Shown here: positions 1 to 6,898 of the stretch, piece by piece
How positions within the stretch are numbered: position 1 is the stretch's first letter
Layout: every line of letters starts with the position of its first letter
Source of the DNA: CAZQKL01 sp964593895 [NCBI: uncultured bacterium]
GTDB taxonomy: Bacteria; DYJV01
Direction of reading: 5' to 3'
Assembly (NCBI GenBank): GCA_964593895.1
Contig: CAZQKL010000005.1
Location: 10,849 to 32,764, forward strand
Length of the DNA: 21,916 nucleotides
Position numbers and translations under genes: made by a program
The notes under the pieces: generated by a model
What the model was told of the DNA's origin: nothing
The model's database searches: none
Seen by the model: only the letters and a program-made list of their open reading frames with translations

Positions 1-1
1 T

Positions 2-1102
2 GATATTCATATAGAACCTTATGAAAAAAGATTTAGAGTTAGATTTAGAATAGATGGGGTTTTAAAAGAATTTTTAACTCTTCCAATGAAACTTAAAAAT
101 GCAATTATTTCAAGAATAAAAATCATGTCTCACTTAAACATAGCTGAAAGAAGACTTCCTCAGGATGGGAGAATTAAGTTAAAATATTCTAAAGAAAGGG
201 AAATAGATTTCAGAGTTTCAACTTTGCCAACACTGTTTGGTGAAAAAGTTGTTTTAAGAATACTTGATAAATCAAATCTTCAACTTGATTTATCAGTTTT
301 AGGATTTGAAGAAAGAGAATTAAATCTTTTTAGAAAAGCAATTCATAAACCTTATGGCATGGTTCTTGTAACAGGACCAACAGGAAGTGGTAAAACCACT
401 ACACTATATTCAGCATTACAGGAGTTAAATCAACCTGATGTTAATATTTCAACTGCAGAAGACCCTGTTGAATACAATCTTGAAGGTATAAATCAAGTGC
501 AGATTAGAGAAGATATTGGTCTAACTTTTGCCTCAGCTTTAAGAGCTTTTTTAAGACAGGACCCAGATATTATTTTAGTTGGTGAGATTAGAGATACAGA
601 AACAGCTGAAATTGCGATTAAAGCTGCTCTTACTGGACACCTTGTTCTTTCAACATTACACACAAATGATGCACCAAGCACTGTTACAAGACTAATTGAT
701 ATGGGAGTTGAACCATTTCTTGTTAGCAGTTCGCTTCTAATAGTTGTTGCTCAGAGACTTGCAAGAAAAATATGTGAAAATTGTAAAAAAGAGATTAAAG
801 TTGAAAAAAAAGCATTGTTATCAATGGGGGTAAAAGAGGAAGAATTAGATGAATTTAAAGTCTACAGAGGAGAAGGTTGTGACATATGTGGAGGAACAGG
901 TTATAAAGGTAGAGTTGCAATATATGAAGTTCTTGAAGTTACACCAACAATAAAAGAAATGATAAATAGAGGGGCAACATCCCTTGAAATTCAAAAACAG
1001 GCAATTAAAGAAGGTATGAGAACCTTAAGGGAAGCTGGTTTAATAAAAGTTAAAAAAGGAGTGACAACCCTTGAAGAAGTTGGAAGAATTACAATTGAAT
1101 GA
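2..1102 (+). CDS. Type IV pilus / type II secretion assembly ATPase, PilB/GspE family (5' end outside window)
   Basis: The reading frame is open from base 2 and begins with the family motif DIHIEPYE, so the N-terminus lies outside the window. It is a hexameric cytoplasmic ATPase that powers pilin or pseudopilin assembly. Walker A ([10 protein letters not shown]) is at about 374-403. The Asp-box EDPVEY and the Walker B segment [15 protein letters not shown] follow. The C-terminal part has the four-cysteine zinc site typical of PilB/GspE: a CENC pair, then [12 protein letters not shown] leading into AIYEVL. The stop is TGA. No pilin or platform gene is visible, so PilB and GspE cannot be told apart. 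The bioB start lies inside its last 11 codons. Confidence 0.93.
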   Translation, partial: DIHIEPYEKRFRVRFRIDGVLKEFLTLPMKLKNAIISRIKIMSHLNIAERRLPQDGRIKLKYSKEREIDFRVSTLPTLFGEKVVLRILDKSNLQLDLSVLGFEERELNLFRKAIHKPYGMVLVTGPTGSGKTTTLYSALQELNQPDVNISTAEDPVEYNLEGINQVQIREDIGLTFASALRAFLRQDPDIILVGEIRDTETAEIAIKAALTGHLVLSTLHTNDAPSTVTRLIDMGVEPFLVSSSLLIVVAQRLARKICENCKKEIKVEKKALLSMGVKEEELDEFKVYRGEGCDICGGTGYKGRVAIYEVLEVTPTIKEMINRGATSLEIQKQAIKEGMRTLREAGLIKVKKGVTTLEEVGRITIE

Positions 1103-2003
1103 AATTATTAAAGCTGATAGGGCAAAACTTTTTGAAATTTTTTCAAAGATTGAAAGTATAAAAGAAAAAAATAATTTACAGAAAGTTAAAACTTGCGCCA
1201 TTATAAACGCAAAATCAGGAAGATGCTCTGAAGATTGCTCTTTTTGTGCTCAATCTTCTCATTATAAAACTGAAATTCAAAAATTTCCTTTAAAAGAGCC
1301 TGAAGAAATATTAAACTTTGCAAAAAATTTTGATAAAAAAGCTAAAAGATTTTCAATTGTTACAAGTGGAAAAGGTATTAATTCAAAAGAGGAGAAGAGA
1401 AAAATATTAAAAGCTGTTGAATTAATAAGAGAAAACACAAATTTAAACTGCTGTGTGTCAATTGGAATTATTGATAAAAATTTCTTAAAAGATTTGAAAA
1501 AAGCTGGAGTTACAGGATTTCATCATAATCTTGAAACTTCAAGGTCTTTTTTTAAAAATATCTGCACAACTCATGATTATGAAGAAGATGTTAAAATGGT
1601 GGAAATAGCAAAAGAGGAAGGTTTTTATGTTTGCTCATGTGGGATTTTTGGAATTGGTGAAAATTGGCAACATAGATTTGAACTTGCAGAAACTTTAAAA
1701 AATTTAGATGTAGATTCTTTACCAATAAATTTTTTAACTCCAATAAAGGGAACCCCCCTACAAGGAAAAAGAAGTTTAAATCCAATTGAATGTCTAAAAA
1801 TAATTGCCTTTTTTAGAGTGATTTTCCCTACAAAGGATATTAGAATTTGTGGTGGAAGAGAATACAATTTAAGACAATTACAAAATTTAATTTTTTCTGC
1901 AGGTGCAAATGGAATTATGATTGGCAACTATCTCACAACTAAAGGAAGAAAAATTGAAGATGATTTTGAAATGATAAAAGACCTTGGGCTTGAAATTGAA
2001 TAA
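1071..2003 (+). CDS. bioB: Biotin synthase BioB (radical SAM), with atypical auxiliary-cluster ligands
   Basis: This enzyme inserts sulfur into dethiobiotin, the last step of biotin synthesis. The start chosen is TTG at 1071, nine bases after AAGGAG (1056-1061) and overlapping the end of the preceding ATPase gene. The radical-SAM motif is C52-SED-C56-SF-C59. The usual BioB landmarks follow: HHNLETS, the GIGE loop, [13 protein letters not shown] and IRICGGRE. The auxiliary-cluster site differs from E. coli. The position of E. coli Cys97 is Ser (RFS95IVTSG), while Cys128 and Cys188 are kept and have extra neighbours (C127-C128; C188-S-C190), and a further Cys260 lies beside the ligand-type Arg258. 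This looks like the class reported from obligate anaerobes with a 4Fe-5S cluster. The bioF start follows the stop directly. Confidence 0.93.
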   Translation: MKKLEELQLNEIIKADRAKLFEIFSKIESIKEKNNLQKVKTCAIINAKSGRCSEDCSFCAQSSHYKTEIQKFPLKEPEEILNFAKNFDKKAKRFSIVTSGKGINSKEEKRKILKAVELIRENTNLNCCVSIGIIDKNFLKDLKKAGVTGFHHNLETSRSFFKNICTTHDYEEDVKMVEIAKEEGFYVCSCGIFGIGENWQHRFELAETLKNLDVDSLPINFLTPIKGTPLQGKRSLNPIECLKIIAFFRVIFPTKDIRICGGREYNLRQLQNLIFSAGANGIMIGNYLTTKGRKIEDDFEMIKDLGLEIE

Positions 2004-3155
2004 ATGTTTGTTGAAATTTTAAAAAAAGCTCTAACAGAAATTAAAAATAAAGGAAGATATAGAACATTAAAAATAATCTCTTCAAAACCAGACCAGAAAA
2101 TAGTATTAAATGGGAAAACTGTTTTAAATCTCTGTTCAAATAATTATCTTGGTTTAAGCGGACATCCTGAGCTTATAAAAGCTGAAATTGAATATTCAAA
2201 AAAGTATGGTGCAGGTTCTACTGGCTCAAGACTTATAACTGGCACAATGGAGCCTCATATTGAGCTTGAAGAAAAAGTTGCTCAATTAAAAAATACTGAA
2301 AAAGCAATAATTTTTAATTCAGGATATATGGCAAATATTGGTGTAATTGATGCTTTAACAGATGAAAATTCTGCTATATTTTCTGACGAATTAAATCATG
2401 CAAGTATTGTAGATGGTTGCAGAATTTCAAAAGCAAAAAAATTTATATATAAGCATTGTGATTTAAATCATCTTGAAAGCCTTTTAAAAAAAGAAAAAAG
2501 AGCAAAAAAAAAATTAATAATTACAGACACTGTTTTCAGTATGGATGGAGACATTGCTCCATTAAAGGAGATAAATTTTTTAGCCAAAAAATATGGGGCA
2601 ATATTAATGACTGATGATGCCCATGCCACAGGAGTTCTTGGGAAAAATGGTGGTGGAGGAGGTGAATTTTTTTCACTTGAAAATGAAATTGATATTCAAA
2701 TGGGAACTTTTGGAAAAGCTTTAGGAACATTTGGAGCTTATGTTGCAGGTAGGAAAGAACTTATTGAATTTTTAATAAATAAAGCTCGCACATTTATTTA
2801 TACTACTGCCCTACCACCTGGAATTATTGGAGCTACAATTAAAGCTATTGATATTGTTAAAAGTAGTGAAGGTTATTACAGAAGAAAACTTCTTTTTAAA
2901 AGAGCAAAAATATTAAGGGAAAAATTAAAAAAGGCTGGTTTTAATACTTTAAATAGCACAACTCAGATTATTCCAATTTTAATTGGTGATGAATTTACAA
3001 CAATGAAAATTTCAGAAAAATTATTGGAAAATGGAATTTATGTTCAAGGAATTAGACCTCCAACTGTTCCTGAAAATATGTGTAGATTGAGAGTTACTGT
3101 AACAGTGCCTGTTAATATTAACTTTAAGGCTTTGAAACAAAAGGATTTGATTTAA
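2004..3155 (+). CDS. bioF: 8-amino-7-oxononanoate synthase / alpha-oxoamine synthase family
   Basis: A PLP enzyme that condenses L-alanine with a pimeloyl thioester early in biotin synthesis. It starts on the base after the bioB stop, and that adjacency supports BioF over the close relative 2-amino-3-ketobutyrate CoA ligase (Kbl), which the sequence alone would also allow. Visible landmarks are SNNYLGLSGHP (45-55), GAGSTGSRLITGT (69-81), the cofactor-stacking His in ELNHASIVDG (His133), TDDAHATG with Asp204/Asp205 and His207, and the Schiff-base lysine in MGTFGKALG (Lys238). At 383 residues it is near normal length. The usual AAHT-like C-terminal strand is shortened, and the last ten or so codons overlap the 3' end of the convergent mpg gene. 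Confidence 0.85.
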   Translation: MFVEILKKALTEIKNKGRYRTLKIISSKPDQKIVLNGKTVLNLCSNNYLGLSGHPELIKAEIEYSKKYGAGSTGSRLITGTMEPHIELEEKVAQLKNTEKAIIFNSGYMANIGVIDALTDENSAIFSDELNHASIVDGCRISKAKKFIYKHCDLNHLESLLKKEKRAKKKLIITDTVFSMDGDIAPLKEINFLAKKYGAILMTDDAHATGVLGKNGGGGGEFFSLENEIDIQMGTFGKALGTFGAYVAGRKELIEFLINKARTFIYTTALPPGIIGATIKAIDIVKSSEGYYRRKLLFKRAKILREKLKKAGFNTLNSTTQIIPILIGDEFTTMKISEKLLENGIYVQGIRPPTVPENMCRLRVTVTVPVNINFKALKQKDLI

Positions 3156-3702
3156 TGTAAAACCTTCTCAATAAATCTTTCCCTTTAGATATCCCTATTC
3201 TTGTTGTTTCAACTATTTCAAAATTTTCCTTTTTATCTGGGGAAAAAATAGAAATTCTATCTCCATCTAATCTTTCACCATAAAAACTTTTATCTATTCC
3301 AAGAGCTTTTGTTAACTTTGCAGGACCGTTTGTTAAATTTTTAATATCATTAACATTTCTTCTTTTTTTCATCTCTTCAATTCCAATCATTGGCTCAATA
3401 GCTCTAATAAAAACAGACGCTGGGTAATCTTTTTCTCCAACCACAATATTTAATAAACAATGAACTCCATAATTTAAATAAACATATACAACTCCTCCTT
3501 TTTCAAAAATTATCCTATTTCTTTCAGTTAACCCTCTTGCTCCATGATTTGCTGGGTCATCAAATCCAGAATAACATTCAACTTCAACTATTTTACCACC
3601 TGTGGTAATACCATTAACATTAGTTACCAAAATTTTACCAAGAAGGGATTTTGCTACAACAATTGGTTGATTATAAAAGAAGGAAAGAGGGAGCTTTTTC
3701 AA
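3124..3702 (-). CDS. mpg: DNA-3-methyladenine glycosylase, AAG/MPG family
   Basis: A base-excision repair enzyme that removes alkylated purines from DNA. The family core is plain: SLLGKIL, then IVEVECYSGFDDPANHGARG with the catalytic Glu at about residue 42, TERN, the YVYLNYGVHCLLNIV block, NGPAKLTKALGI and the C-terminal RFYIKSNPFVS. At 192 residues it is full length. The start appears to be TTG at 3702, preceded by a weak AGGGA-type ribosome site. It is the last gene of a leftward rpsU-yqeY-mpg unit. Its 3' end overlaps bioF by 32 bases, and because the overlapped residues on this strand match the family consensus, this end is the reliable one. Confidence 0.93.
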   Translation of the reverse strand: MKKLPLSFFYNQPIVVAKSLLGKILVTNVNGITTGGKIVEVECYSGFDDPANHGARGLTERNRIIFEKGGVVYVYLNYGVHCLLNIVVGEKDYPASVFIRAIEPMIGIEEMKKRRNVNDIKNLTNGPAKLTKALGIDKSFYGERLDGDRISIFSPDKKENFEIVETTRIGISKGKDLLRRFYIKSNPFVSKP

Positions 3703-3722
3703 TTAAAGCATCCCTATAAATT

Positions 3723-4166
3723 TTATGAAAGGAGAGTTCTTACAAGCTCATTAACCTTTTTCCCATCAGCTCTACCTTTAACCTTTGGCATAACTGCTTT
3801 CATAACCTTTCCAAGGTCTTTTAAATTTGTCGCTCCAACTTCCTCAATTGTTTTTTTTACAATTTCTTCTATTTCTTCATCTGATAATTGTTCTGGCAAA
3901 TATTCAAGAATAATTTCAAGTTCTCTTTTTTCTTTGTCAGCAAGGTCTTTCCTGTTTCCTTTTTCATACTGTTCAATTGCTTCTCTTCTCTGTTTTGCAA
4001 GTGTATTTAAAACTTCGTAAAATTCATTTTCATTCAATTCTCTTTTTAAATCTATCTCTTTATTTTTTACTGCATTAATAATTGACCTGACTGTATTTAG
4101 CCTTATTGTATCTTTATTTCTCAAAGAATTTTTCAAATCTTCATTTAATTTCTTTTTAAAACTCAT
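3723..4166 (-). CDS. yqeY: GatB/YqeY domain protein
   Basis: A 147-residue stand-alone YqeY protein, related to the C-terminal tRNA-binding domain of the GatB amidotransferase subunit. Its cellular role is not well defined. Recognised features are the N-terminal helical repeat with [17 protein letters not shown], the [20 protein letters not shown] segment, [13 protein letters not shown], and the C-terminal domain [24 protein letters not shown]. The ATG overlaps the rpsU stop in an ATGA arrangement, so the two are translationally coupled. rpsU next to yqeY is a common bacterial pairing. mpg follows 20 bases downstream. Confidence 0.95.
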   Translation of the reverse strand: MSFKKKLNEDLKNSLRNKDTIRLNTVRSIINAVKNKEIDLKRELNENEFYEVLNTLAKQRREAIEQYEKGNRKDLADKEKRELEIILEYLPEQLSDEEIEEIVKKTIEEVGATNLKDLGKVMKAVMPKVKGRADGKKVNELVRTLLS

Positions 4167-4372
4167 AGCTCATCTCTTGCCATTAATTTCTTTAATTTCT
4201 TCATAAGTCTTTTTCTTGCAGCCATAGCTTTTTTCTTTCTCTTTACACTTGGCTTTTCATAAAATTCTCTTTTTTTAAGTTCTGTTAAAATTCCCTCTCT
4301 TTCAATTACTTTTTTAAATTTTTTTAAGGCAGTATCAATTGTGTCATTTTCATCTAAGTATACAACAGACAA
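4163..4372 (-). CDS. rpsU: 30S ribosomal protein S21
   Basis: The protein is 69 residues when started at the TTG at 4372-4370. That codon sits four bases after a very strong GGGGGG-type Shine-Dalgarno run and gives the standard S21 N-terminus [14 protein letters not shown] start 20 codons further upstream is open but would add a non-S21 extension and ignore this site. The S21 signature follows: [27 protein letters not shown], and a lysine/arginine-rich tail. It is a basic small-subunit protein that helps base-pair mRNA with the 16S 3' end. It is the first gene of the unit with yqeY and mpg. Confidence 0.95.
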   Translation of the reverse strand: MSVVYLDENDTIDTALKKFKKVIEREGILTELKKREFYEKPSVKRKKKAMAARKRLMKKLKKLMARDEL

Positions 4373-4403
4373 ATTATCCCCCCTTTCGTTAAAATTTTTA
4401 ATA

Positions 4404-4432
4404 TCTATAAATTGAAAATTTAAAATTGTCAA
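4404..4432 (-). promoter_or_regulatory. Sigma-70-type promoter for rpsU-yqeY-mpg
   Basis: Read leftward, TTGACA (4432-4427) is a perfect -35 box, followed after 17 bases by TATAGA (4409-4404) as a fair -10. The predicted start of transcription leaves a leader of about 25 bases before the TTG start of rpsU, with the GGGGGG ribosome site inside it. Only sequence match supports this. Confidence 0.65.
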
Positions 4433-4445
4433 CTATTTTTTAATC

Positions 4446-4473
4446 TTGACATGTGAAAAATTCAACCTATATT
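4446..4473 (+). promoter_or_regulatory. Sigma-70-type promoter for the hsp20 gene
   Basis: TTGACA (4446-4451) and TATATT (4468-4473) are separated by 16 bases. This places the transcript start near 4480 and the AAAGGAGGTGA ribosome site immediately after it. The -35 lies 13 bases from the -35 of the divergent rpsU promoter. I see no CIRCE-type inverted repeat that would indicate HrcA control. Confidence 0.7.
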
Positions 4474-4505
4474 AAAAATGAAAAAAATGAAAGGAGGTGA
4501 GAAAA

Positions 4506-4949
4506 ATGACATTAATGAGATGGAATCCTATAAAGGATTTATTGGCAATTCAAGAGGAAATGAATAAGTTATTTGATGAAAAATTAGATAAATTTTCTGA
4601 AGGAGCATTACAAGAAAGAATATGGGAACCATTAGTTGATATATATGAAGAAGAAGATAAATTTGTAATTAAAGCAGAAGTTCCAGATGTTGATAAAAAA
4701 GATATTGAAATAACAATTGAAGATAATGTTTTGACAATTAAAGGTGAAAAGAAGTTTGAAAGAGAAGAAAAGAAGGAGAATTATCTAAGAGCAGAAAGAT
4801 ATTATGGAGCATTTAGAAGGTCATTCACATTACCAGCAACAGTTGATAAGGAAAAAGTTAAAGCATCACTTGATAAAGGTGTATTAACAATAGAAATTCC
4901 TAAGAAGGAAGAAACAAAACCTAAAAAGATTGAAATTGATGTAAAATAA
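4506..4949 (+). CDS. Small heat-shock protein, Hsp20/alpha-crystallin family
   Basis: An ATP-independent holdase chaperone that binds unfolding proteins as an oligomer. The start chosen is ATG 4506, seven bases after GGAGG in AAAGGAGGTGA. A GTG at 4497 is in frame but lies within that ribosome site. The N-terminal arm MTLMRWNPIKDLLAIQEEM is typical. The alpha-crystallin domain runs from about WEPLVDIYEE (near residue 40) to the end, with AEVPDVDKKDIEI, ERYYGAFRRSFTLPATVD and the conserved GVLTIEIPK. It is a monocistronic gene between its own promoter and a strong terminator. At 147 residues it is normal length. Confidence 0.96.
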   Translation: MTLMRWNPIKDLLAIQEEMNKLFDEKLDKFSEGALQERIWEPLVDIYEEEDKFVIKAEVPDVDKKDIEITIEDNVLTIKGEKKFEREEKKENYLRAERYYGAFRRSFTLPATVDKEKVKASLDKGVLTIEIPKKEETKPKKIEIDVK

Positions 4950-5355
4950 TAGAAAAGAGGGGGATATCCCCTCTTTTTTTAGTATAAAATAGATGAGATT
5001 TACATTTACAGTCACTTGCTCCAAAATCATTCACAAATTCAAAGTAATCTTTTAAAATATCTGCTAACTTGCACTCAATATTTAAAAAAGGAAATAAAAT
5101 AATAAACTTTATTTTACAGAATATCTTTAAATAATCAATGTGCCACCTTTTTTTTGTATTTTTATTTAAATGCCTAAAAATTCTTCCTTTAAAACCTCCT
5201 TTTCCAAAGGCCTTTCCAATGTAATAGTAATATCCTCTTTTAAAAGAAATTTTTCCAATTTTTCCTATTTGAATTATTTTAGAGTAAGGGAGAAAAAGGC
5301 ACAAAAGGTATGTGCCTTTTTCTGAAGGTAAATTAATTTGATTTAATTTTTTCAT
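4921..5355 (-). CDS. DUF123 / GIY-YIG-like small protein
   Basis: Matches the DUF123 family, whose fold is related to GIY-YIG endonucleases: GTYLLCLFL, GKISFKRGYYYYIGKAFGKGG, RIFRHLN, WHIDYL, the EC pair at 94-95 and FGASDCKCKSHLF (111-123). The function is unproven; a nucleic-acid-related role is inferred from the fold. The ATG at 5355 overlaps the end of the DUF1858 selenoprotein gene by 23 bases and lacks a good ribosome site, so translation is probably coupled. The C-terminus is odd. After the family domain ends near residue 123, about 20 codons run through the terminator hairpin and 29 bases into the 3' end of hsp20 before a TAG. Confidence 0.85.
   Translation of the reverse strand: MKKLNQINLPSEKGTYLLCLFLPYSKIIQIGKIGKISFKRGYYYYIGKAFGKGGFKGRIFRHLNKNTKKRWHIDYLKIFCKIKFIILFPFLNIECKLADILKDYFEFVNDFGASDCKCKSHLFYTKKRGDIPLFSIILHQFQSF
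4953..4980 (+). terminator. Rho-independent terminator after hsp20
   Basis: A 10-bp stem, AAAAGAGGGG (4953-4962) against CCCCTCTTTT (4968-4977), with loop GATAT and a T run to 4980. It begins three bases after the hsp20 stop. Read on the other strand, the same hairpin has a T-rich tail too, so it may act in both directions. The convergent DUF123 gene, however, codes through it. Confidence 0.85.
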
Positions 5356-5530
5356 TTATAGCTTTAACAAGCTCTTCAGGGTCTATTCCATGAGCAAGAG
5401 CACCCTGCTCTATTGTCTCAAACTGAGAAGCAACACATCCTATTCAACCAAGTCCATAATTGAATAAAACTTCAACAGCTTCAGGATATTTTTGCATTAA
5501 TTCTCTGAATGGCGTATCTTTAGTTACCAT
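5333..5530 (-). CDS. DUF1858-domain selenoprotein (in-frame TGA at codon 29 read as Sec)
   Basis: Translation from ATG 5530 gives 65 codons with one internal TGA (5446-5444, codon 29). Both sides match DUF1858: PFRELMQKYPEAVEVLFNYGLG before it, and after it IGC, then the family-typical FETIEQGALAHGIDPEEL. Relatives have GLGCIGC here, so the TGA replaces the first Cys of CxxC and gives UxxC, a classic redox selenocysteine motif. GGAGGTGA ends six bases before the ATG, which overlaps the last codons of mtaB. A hairpin fitting the bacterial SECIS follows the TGA (5435-5411). TGA ends several other genes here, so a genome-wide code change is unlikely. DUF1858 domains occur alone or with redox proteins, and a small thiol/selenol redox role is inferred. 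The selenocysteine synthesis genes are not in this window. Without them the product would be a 28-residue fragment. Confidence 0.85.
5411..5435 (-). promoter_or_regulatory. Bacterial SECIS (selenocysteine insertion) hairpin
   Basis: In the mRNA, the lower stem UGUUG (5435-5431) pairs with CAAUA (5415-5411), including one G-U pair. Next is a CU bulge (5430-5429), then a 5-bp upper stem UCUCA (5428-5424) with UGAGA (5420-5416), capped by the loop GUU (5423-5421). Counting the U of UGA as 1, the bulged U is 18 and the loop G-U is 24-25. From memory, the SelB contacts in the E. coli fdhF element are a bulged U17 and loop G23-U24, so this copy is shifted by one base. It lies wholly inside the coding sequence, as bacterial SECIS elements do. 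Confidence 0.8.
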
Positions 5531-6815
5531 AAATTTCACCTCCCATAATCAAATTATTTTCTATTCTTTTTGCTATAGCATTAATAAATTTATTTTTCAA
5601 TTGATTTAAGTCAACTTTGATTTTAAATTTTATGTAATTATCAGAAAATCCCATCCAATAATTATCTTTAAATTCTTCAATTAAAATTCTATGAATTAAA
5701 TTTAAGTTTTTTTCCAAAAAATTCCTTTTCTTTTCTTCTCCAATTGCTCTTAAAATTTTTACTCTTTCCTTTTTCTCTTCTTTTGAAATATTTTCATTAA
5801 ATTCATACGCTTTTGTTCCCTTTTTTTTAGAAAATGGAAACACATGAATATAATTAATGTCAATTTCTTCAAGCTTTTTCACATTATCTTTAAATCTTTC
5901 ATAAGTTTCATTTGGAAACCCTGTAATTAAATCAGCTCCAATATTAATAAATTCATTTTCCTTTTTAATAATTTCCAAAACCTTGCAGATATCAATAAAC
6001 CTATAATTTCTGTTCATTAATTTTAATACATCATCATTTAAATTTTGAATTGACAAATGTAAATGTGGGCAAAAATATTCACTTTCATTAATTAATTTAA
6101 CAAAATCTTTATTAATTACCTCAGGTCTCAAAGAAGAAAGTCTTAATCTCAAATTTTTTATTTCTTTTTTTCTTAACAAATCATCAATTTTTTTTAAAAG
6201 CTTATACAATCCATTTTTTAAACCAAAATCAACTCCATATAAACTAATATTTATCCCGCATAAAACAATCTCTTTTATATTCTGTTTCTCTTTAATCTCA
6301 ACTATTGAATTTATAACATCTTTTTCAAACATACTTCTCGGCTTTCCTCTTAAATATATAATTCTGCAGTAAGAACAATAACTTTTGCAACCATCTTGAA
6401 TTTTTAAAAATCCCCTTGTTGTATTGTAAAATCTTTTTACTGGTAAATGGATAAATTTATCCTCATTAAATATGTTCTCATAGAAAAAATCACCATTTTC
6501 ATCTATAAGTCTTGCAAATTCTTTTTTATAAAAATTTGAAATGCATTTATCTGCAAACTTACATTCTTTTATATCATCAACAACACATCCTGTTAAAATT
6601 ACTTTTGGCAAATTTTTCAATCTTTTTGCTTTTCTTACATACTGAAGGCTCTGTCTTTTTGCTTCCTCAGTTACTGAGCATGAATTAATAATAACAATAT
6701 CAGGATTTTCATTTAAATTAACAAAACAATATCCTTTATCAATCAATGAATTAATAATAAACTCACTTTCATATTGATTTACTTTGCAACCTAAGGTTAA
6801 AACTGAAAATTTCAT
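5520..6815 (-). CDS. mtaB: tRNA t6A37 methylthiotransferase MtaB (radical SAM)
   Basis: Adds a methylthio group to N6-threonylcarbamoyladenosine at position 37 of ANN-decoding tRNAs. The N-terminal MTTase domain has three cluster cysteines: TLGC10KVNQYES, NSC46SVT and TGC77VVDD. The radical-SAM domain has C143-KSY-C147-SY-C150 followed by LRGKPRS. The combination VNQYES with a CKxYCxYC motif is the MtaB rather than the MiaB pattern. A short TRAM-like C-terminal segment completes 431 residues. There is no Shine-Dalgarno before the ATG, and a promoter-like element lies so close that the message may be leaderless. Its last codons carry the ribosome site of the overlapping DUF1858 selenoprotein gene. 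Confidence 0.93.
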   Translation of the reverse strand: MKFSVLTLGCKVNQYESEFIINSLIDKGYCFVNLNENPDIVIINSCSVTEEAKRQSLQYVRKAKRLKNLPKVILTGCVVDDIKECKFADKCISNFYKKEFARLIDENGDFFYENIFNEDKFIHLPVKRFYNTTRGFLKIQDGCKSYCSYCRIIYLRGKPRSMFEKDVINSIVEIKEKQNIKEIVLCGINISLYGVDFGLKNGLYKLLKKIDDLLRKKEIKNLRLRLSSLRPEVINKDFVKLINESEYFCPHLHLSIQNLNDDVLKLMNRNYRFIDICKVLEIIKKENEFINIGADLITGFPNETYERFKDNVKKLEEIDINYIHVFPFSKKKGTKAYEFNENISKEEKKERVKILRAIGEEKKRNFLEKNLNLIHRILIEEFKDNYWMGFSDNYIKFKIKVDLNQLKNKFINAIAKRIENNLIMGGEIYGN

Positions 6816-6822
6816 GAAAAAA

Positions 6823-6851
6823 ATTTTAAAATAAAATTAAAAATATTGCAA
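6823..6851 (-). promoter_or_regulatory. Candidate promoter for mtaB-DUF1858-DUF123
   Basis: Read leftward, TTGCAA (6851-6846), a 17-base spacer and TAAAAT (6828-6823) fit sigma-70. The predicted start of transcription is at about 6816, next to the A of the mtaB ATG. TTGCAA is palindromic and could also serve as -35 for rightward ffh transcription, but the matching -10 (AATTAT, 6869-6874) is weak. Confidence 0.45.
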
Positions 6852-6898
6852 TTTTTTTTATATTCTGTAATTATTGAAGGACCTCAAGGAGGATAAAA

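Noticed and set aside
3544-4020. 158-codon rightward ORF across mpg and yqeY
   Set aside because: It is antisense to two well-conserved genes and has no recognisable domain.
4373-4432. 20-residue N-terminal extension of S21
   Set aside because: It reads through the rpsU promoter region; the TTG at 4372 has a strong ribosome site and gives the normal S21 N-terminus.
5444-5446. TGA recoded as Trp or Gly throughout the genome
   Set aside because: TGA ends pilB, rpsU, ffh, the histidine-kinase gene and rarA at the expected lengths.
5333-5530. DUF1858 gene as a pseudogene with a nonsense mutation
   Set aside because: The TGA is the only defect, it falls on the redox Cys codon, the ribosome site and downstream half are intact, and a SECIS-like hairpin follows.
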